Positions 6,531 to 9,581 of a DNA stretch of 9,581 nt are shown piece after piece. The notes beneath the pieces are model-generated. The model was not told the DNA's origin and did no database searches. It saw only the letters and a list, made by a program, of their open reading frames with translations. The position numbers and the translations under genes were made by a program. How positions within the stretch are numbered: the first letter of the stretch is position 1; every line of letters begins with the position of its first letter. The stretch covers positions 1 through 9,581 of the forward strand of contig CAMLNH010000077.1 in the NCBI GenBank assembly GCA_946481355.1, read 5' to 3'. This stretch comes from an uncultured Curvibacter sp. (GTDB lineage: Bacteria > Pseudomonadota > Gammaproteobacteria > Burkholderiales > Burkholderiaceae).

Positions 6531-8282
6531 ATGGGTTGCAATATGTCCTCACGCCTGCGCCTTCTTCCCTTGCTTCTGGCCGCTGCCCTGACCGTGCACG
6601 CGCAGCAGCCGGAGTCCTCCGCCCCGACGAGTCCTCCCGCCAATTCGGCCTTGGACGGCGAACTGTTCTACCAGCTGCTGCTGGGCGAATTCAGCACCCA
6701 GCGCGGCGAGGCCGGCGTGGGCTATTCCCTGGTACTGGACGCAGCCCGCAAGACCAACGATGCCCGGCTCTACCAGCGCGCGGTCGAGATCGCCTTGCAG
6801 GCACGCGCCGGTGAGTCGGCGCTGCAGGCCGCGCGGGCCTGGAAACAGGCTCAGCCCTCCTCGCGCGATGCCAACCGCTACGTGCTGCAGATCCTGATCG
6901 GTCTGAACCGGCTGGGGGAGATCGTCGAACCCCTCAAGCGCGAGGTCGTGCTGGCCGAAACCCGGGAGCGCAACCTGGTCATCGTCACCCTGCCGGCCTA
7001 CTTCGCGCGCACCAACGACAAGAAGCTGGCCGCCGATCTGCTGGAGCAGGCACTGACCGACCATCTGTCAAGTGCGCAAACTGGCGCTGCGGCCTGGAGT
7101 GCCGTGGGCCGCATGCGACAGGAAGCGGACGACCCGGCAGGTGCCCTGGAAGCTGCGCGCCGCGGTCAGGCCCTGGACGGACGGGCCGAAGGGCCGGTCC
7201 TGCTGGCCTTGGGTCTGATGTCACCGCAGCAACCGGCGGCCGAAGGCATCGTGCGCAAGTACATGGATGGCCGGCCGCTACCGGCCGTGCGTCTGGCCTA
7301 CGCGCGCGCCTTGCTCGACGCGCAACGCTACGCTGAGGCCGGGGCCCAGGTGCAGGTCGTGACGACCGAAAAGCCCGACTACGCGGAAGCCTGGCTGATC
7401 CGTGGAACGCTGGAACTGCAGGACAACCGCCTCGACGCCGCTGAAAAATCACTGCTGCAGTTCCTTGATCTCATGCAGTCACGCCGCAATGCGCAGGGCG
7501 TCGATGAACCCAGTCGCGCCCTGGCCCAGGCCTACCTGGCGCTGGCCCAGATTGCCGAACAGCGCAAGGACTACAAGCAGGCCGAAGCCTGGCTCGCACG
7601 TATCAGCAGCCCCGAGGATCTGGTCCGCACCCAGAGCCGGCGCGCCGGCATCCTGGCGCGCCAGGGAAAAATCAACGAAGCACGCGAACTGATCCGCAAC
7701 CTGCCTGAGCGCTCGCCAGCCGATGCGAGGGTGAAGTTGTCCACCGAAGTCCAGCTGCTGCGCGACAACAAGCTCTACGCCCAGGCCTACGAACTGCTGG
7801 CCGAGGTCACGCAGCGCGAACCCAGGGATTACGACCTGCTCTACGACCAGGCCACGCTGGCCGAAAAGCTGGGTCGGCCGGACGAAATGGAACGCATCCT
7901 GCGTCGTGTCATCACCGAGAAGCCCGACTACCACCATGCCTACAACGCGCTGGGCTATTCGCTGGCTGATCGCAATGTGCGCCTGGCCGAGGCACGCAAG
8001 CTCATCCTCAAGGCGCTGGAATTCGCACCGGATGACCCCTTCATCACCGACAGCCTGGGCTGGGTCGAGTTCCGCCAGGGCAACAAGAGCGAGGCCCTGC
8101 GCGTGCTGCAGAAAGCCTACCGGGCCCGCCCGGACGCCGAAATCGCGGCCCACCTGGGCGAGGTCTACTGGAGTCTGGGCCAGCGCGAGCAGGCCCTGAG
8201 CGTCTGGCGTGAGGGCCTGCAACTCAACGCCGAAAACGAGACCCTGGTCGAGACCCTCAAACGCTTGCGGGTCAAGCCGTGA
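6531..8282 (+). CDS. Exported tetratricopeptide-repeat protein
   Basis: Predicted 583 residues. The N-terminus has Arg8 and Arg10, then the hydrophobic run LLPLLLAAAL and VHA|QQ, a typical signal peptidase I site after residue 24; no lipobox Cys follows. The mature part is almost all helical with TPR-like spacing. It is clearest at residues 467-580, where YNALGYSLADR, ITDSLGWVEFRQG and HLGEVYWSLGQ carry the W/L-G-Y-A/F-P pattern. An earlier repeat around 279-300 shares TEKPDY. TPR arrays are protein-protein scaffolds, so a periplasmic or outer-membrane-associated adaptor is likely. The gene overlaps lolB by GTGA and precedes ispE, so an envelope role is plausible but inferred. ATG 6531 has AAGG 11 nt upstream; ATG 6543 is an in-frame alternative giving 579 residues. 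I know of no established function for it. Confidence 0.88.
   Translation: MGCNMSSRLRLLPLLLAAALTVHAQQPESSAPTSPPANSALDGELFYQLLLGEFSTQRGEAGVGYSLVLDAARKTNDARLYQRAVEIALQARAGESALQAARAWKQAQPSSRDANRYVLQILIGLNRLGEIVEPLKREVVLAETRERNLVIVTLPAYFARTNDKKLAADLLEQALTDHLSSAQTGAAAWSAVGRMRQEADDPAGALEAARRGQALDGRAEGPVLLALGLMSPQQPAAEGIVRKYMDGRPLPAVRLAYARALLDAQRYAEAGAQVQVVTTEKPDYAEAWLIRGTLELQDNRLDAAEKSLLQFLDLMQSRRNAQGVDEPSRALAQAYLALAQIAEQRKDYKQAEAWLARISSPEDLVRTQSRRAGILARQGKINEARELIRNLPERSPADARVKLSTEVQLLRDNKLYAQAYELLAEVTQREPRDYDLLYDQATLAEKLGRPDEMERILRRVITEKPDYHHAYNALGYSLADRNVRLAEARKLILKALEFAPDDPFITDSLGWVEFRQGNKSEALRVLQKAYRARPDAEIAAHLGEVYWSLGQREQALSVWREGLQLNAENETLVETLKRLRVKP
7365..7931 (+). repeat. Dispersed 18-nt repeat encoding TEKPDY in two TPR units
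   Basis: The stretches 7365-7382 and 7914-7931 match at 17 of 18 bases and both encode Thr-Glu-Lys-Pro-Asp-Tyr at the same place in two TPR units (residues 279-284 and 462-467). This fits TPR expansion or conserved inter-repeat turns rather than a mobile repeat. Confidence 0.55.
7636..7665. repeat. Two adjacent 14-bp perfect palindromes sharing GGCGCGCC
   Basis: GCCGGCGCGCCGGC (7636-7649) and CCTGGCGCGCCAGG (7652-7665) are each perfect palindromes. Both are centred on GGCGCGCC, with centres 16 bp apart. They lie within the TPR coding sequence (codons for S-R-R-A-G-I-L-A-R-Q-G). No function is known; GC-rich codon bias may explain them. Confidence 0.5.
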
Positions 8283-8779
8283 TCCCCCGCCGCCGCCAGC
8301 TGACCGCCGCCCTGGCCGGCCTCGCGCCCCTGTGGCTGGTGGGGTGCGCGCAGCCAAGCCTGCGCGCCCCGGACCCGTCCCGGGGCTATTGGCGTGGACG
8401 CTTGGCCTTGCGGGTGGACGCCCCGTCCGAACCCACGTCCTTTTTCGCGAACTTCGAGCTCAGCGGCGCCGCGGACACCGGCGAGCTGCTGCTGTCCAGC
8501 CCCATAGGCACCACCCTGGCCCAGCTGCGCTGGAGCCCGCAGTCCGCCTTGCTGCGCAACAACGGTCAGACCCGTGCGTTCGACAGCCTCGATGCCCTGG
8601 CCATCGAGGCCACCGGCACCGCCATCCCGATCGCCGCCCTGTTCGAATGGCTGCAGGGCCGCGCCGCACCCGCCGATGGCTGGCAGGCCGACCTCACACA
8701 GCTCCCGGCGGGCCGCCTGCTGGCGCGACGCGCGCAGCCTGCCCCGGCCGCAGAACTGCGACTCATCCTCGAGCCCTGA
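8279..8779 (+). CDS. lolB: Outer-membrane lipoprotein LolB
   Basis: LolB receives lipoproteins from the periplasmic carrier LolA and inserts them into the inner leaflet of the outer membrane. The signal sequence ends in the lipobox LVGC with lipidated Cys23; the next residue is Ala, not the Asp retention signal, consistent with outer-membrane sorting. The body shows YWRGRLALRVD, FELSG, LLLSSPIGTTLAQL and IPIAALFEWLQG, matching the LolB pattern (E. coli NPLGST and MPIPLNSLRQWILG). At 166 residues it is short compared with 207 in E. coli, mainly at the C-terminus. The start is GTG at 8279, overlapping the TPR stop as GTGA, so expression is probably coupled. RRRQLT before the hydrophobic stretch resembles a twin-arginine motif. 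Identity rests on motifs plus the conserved lolB-ispE order. Confidence 0.88.
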   Translation: MIPRRRQLTAALAGLAPLWLVGCAQPSLRAPDPSRGYWRGRLALRVDAPSEPTSFFANFELSGAADTGELLLSSPIGTTLAQLRWSPQSALLRNNGQTRAFDSLDALAIEATGTAIPIAALFEWLQGRAAPADGWQADLTQLPAGRLLARRAQPAPAAELRLILEP

Positions 8780-8783
8780 CCAC

Positions 8784-8789
8784 GATAAT
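8784..8789 (+). promoter_or_regulatory. Candidate -10 element just upstream of ispE
   Basis: GATAAT matches five of six bases of TATAAT and ends 7 nt before the ispE ATG at 8797, so transcription from it would begin at or next to the start codon. No convincing -35 lies at 16-18 nt. It may be a weak promoter or chance in an otherwise GC-rich gap. Confidence 0.25.
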
Positions 8790-8796
8790 CGCGACC

Positions 8797-9581
8797 ATGC
8801 AGTCGCTCCATGACATCCCGGCCCCAGCCAAGCTCAACCTCTTTCTGCACATCACCGGGCAGCGCGCCGACGGCTACCACCTGCTGCAGTCGGTCTTCAT
8901 GCTGATCGACTGGGCCGACACCCTGCACTTCGAGCAACGCGCGAATGGCCAACTCAGCCGCGAAGATCTGCTGAACCCGCTGCCTGCGGAAGACCTGATC
9001 CTGCGCGCGGCACGCGCGCTGCAGACCGCGAGCGGCACCACGCACGGCGCGCACATCACCATCGAGAAACGCATTCCGGCCCAGGCCGGCATGGGAGGCG
9101 GCTCCTCGGACGCTGCCTCCACATTGCTGGCACTCAATCGCCTCTGGGGTCTGGGCCTCACGCTGGAGCAGCTCTGCACCATCGGCCTGCCGCTCGGCGC
9201 TGACGTCCCCTTCTTCCTGCGCGGCCACAACGCCTGGGTCGAAGGCATCGGCGAACAGATCACACCCGTGCAGCTGCCGCGGCGCCATGTGCTGGTGGTC
9301 AAACCGGACGCCGGATTGGAAACCCGGGCCATTTTTTCAGACCTTGCGTTGAAGCGCGACAGTATTCCTGCTACAATCACAGGCTTTGCTGCAGACCCGC
9401 AGGCTTTCTTGAACGAAGCCCGCAACGACCTGCAGCCTGTCGCCCAGCGGCTCTGCCCGGGTGTCACGCAAGCGCTGGACTGGCTCGCCACTCTCGGACT
9501 TGCAGGACGCATGACAGGCTCAGGAAGTGCCGTGTTTGCGTGGGCACCGCCCGAGCTGAGTGTTCCGAAGGCGCCGGACAC
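8797..9581 (+). CDS. ispE: 4-diphosphocytidyl-2-C-methyl-D-erythritol kinase IspE (3' end outside window)
   Basis: IspE is the GHMP-family kinase that phosphorylates the 2-hydroxyl of CDP-ME with ATP in the MEP pathway to isoprenoid precursors. Visible motifs are PAPAKLNLFLHITGQRADGYH with Lys12 (8-28), the ATP-binding glycine-rich PAQAGMGGGSSDAAS (94-108), catalytic Asp136 in LGADVPFF, the RNDLQPVA block (209-216) and the third GHMP motif RMTGSGSAVFAW (238-249). The reading frame is open to the window edge: 261 codons plus two bases. By comparison with the family (about 280-300 residues), perhaps 20-40 residues are missing. ATG 8797 starts 17 nt after the lolB stop and has no Shine-Dalgarno. 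A promoter-like sequence lies inside the gene at 9349-9377. Confidence 0.96.
   Translation, partial: MQSLHDIPAPAKLNLFLHITGQRADGYHLLQSVFMLIDWADTLHFEQRANGQLSREDLLNPLPAEDLILRAARALQTASGTTHGAHITIEKRIPAQAGMGGGSSDAASTLLALNRLWGLGLTLEQLCTIGLPLGADVPFFLRGHNAWVEGIGEQITPVQLPRRHVLVVKPDAGLETRAIFSDLALKRDSIPATITGFAADPQAFLNEARNDLQPVAQRLCPGVTQALDWLATLGLAGRMTGSGSAVFAWAPPELSVPKAPD
9349..9377 (+). promoter_or_regulatory. Candidate sigma70 promoter inside ispE
   Basis: TTGAAG (9349-9354) and TACAAT (9372-9377) are separated by exactly 17 nt and match the sigma70 consensus at four and five of six positions. Transcription would begin near 9384, still in ispE. In related genomes ispE is often followed by tRNA-Gln and prs, so it may drive genes beyond the window; that downstream context is inferred. 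Confidence 0.5.

Noticed and set aside
8874..9581. 235-codon minus-strand ORF opposite ispE
   Set aside because: The plus strand carries all three GHMP-kinase motifs in an open frame; the minus-strand translation has no recognisable motif.
1..9581. Search by eye for CRISPR, insertion sequences, tRNA, phage or defence genes
   Set aside because: No regularly spaced repeats, transposase motifs, cloverleaf sequence or accessory genes were recognised; composition appears uniform except the short mutM/dynamin gap.

Overview
The window looks like ordinary chromosomal core sequence from a GC-rich betaproteobacterium, most likely Burkholderiales and near Comamonadaceae. This is inferred from three things: the gene order mutM / TPR protein / lolB / ispE, a dynamin-like GTPase beside mutY, and strong G/C preference at third codon positions. 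Eight genes fill almost the whole window, and no intergenic gap exceeds about 70 bases. I see no rRNA, tRNA, CRISPR array, insertion sequence, phage gene or toxin-antitoxin module.

Layout. Positions 1-33 are the last codons of an upstream gene, probably nadK, overlapping recN by ATGA. recN (30-1691, + strand) is followed after 7 nt by rapZ (1699-2556, + strand). rapZ converges on the minus-strand cluster mutM (6492-5677), dynamin-like GTPase (5606-3636), mutY (3639-2566). A perfect 7-bp hairpin spans both convergent stop codons. mutM is divergent, across only 38 bp, from a plus-strand run: an exported TPR protein (6531-8282), lolB (8279-8779) and ispE (8797 to beyond the window end).

Functional reading. 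The minus-strand cluster holds both glycosylases of the 8-oxoguanine (GO) repair system. MutM removes 8-oxoG opposite C and MutY removes A opposite 8-oxoG. A large uncharacterised dynamin-family GTPase sits between them and overlaps mutY by 4 nt. RecN, a double-strand-break repair SMC-like ATPase, faces this cluster. The plus-strand run on the right concerns the envelope and isoprenoid precursors: LolB inserts outer-membrane lipoproteins, IspE is a MEP-pathway kinase, and the TPR protein has a signal peptide.

The item most worth a second look is the dynamin-like GTPase inside the GO cluster. It has a UUG start with a strong Shine-Dalgarno, a variant P-loop and an apparent extended -10 promoter next to a small inverted repeat. 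Lesser points are a sigma70-like promoter inside ispE, possible leaderless translation of ispE, an in-frame tandem duplication in recN, paired 14-bp palindromes in the TPR gene, and a RapZ whose C-terminus differs from the GlmZ-binding E. coli protein. The long antisense ORFs are explained by avoidance of TTA, CTA and TCA codons in the real genes.
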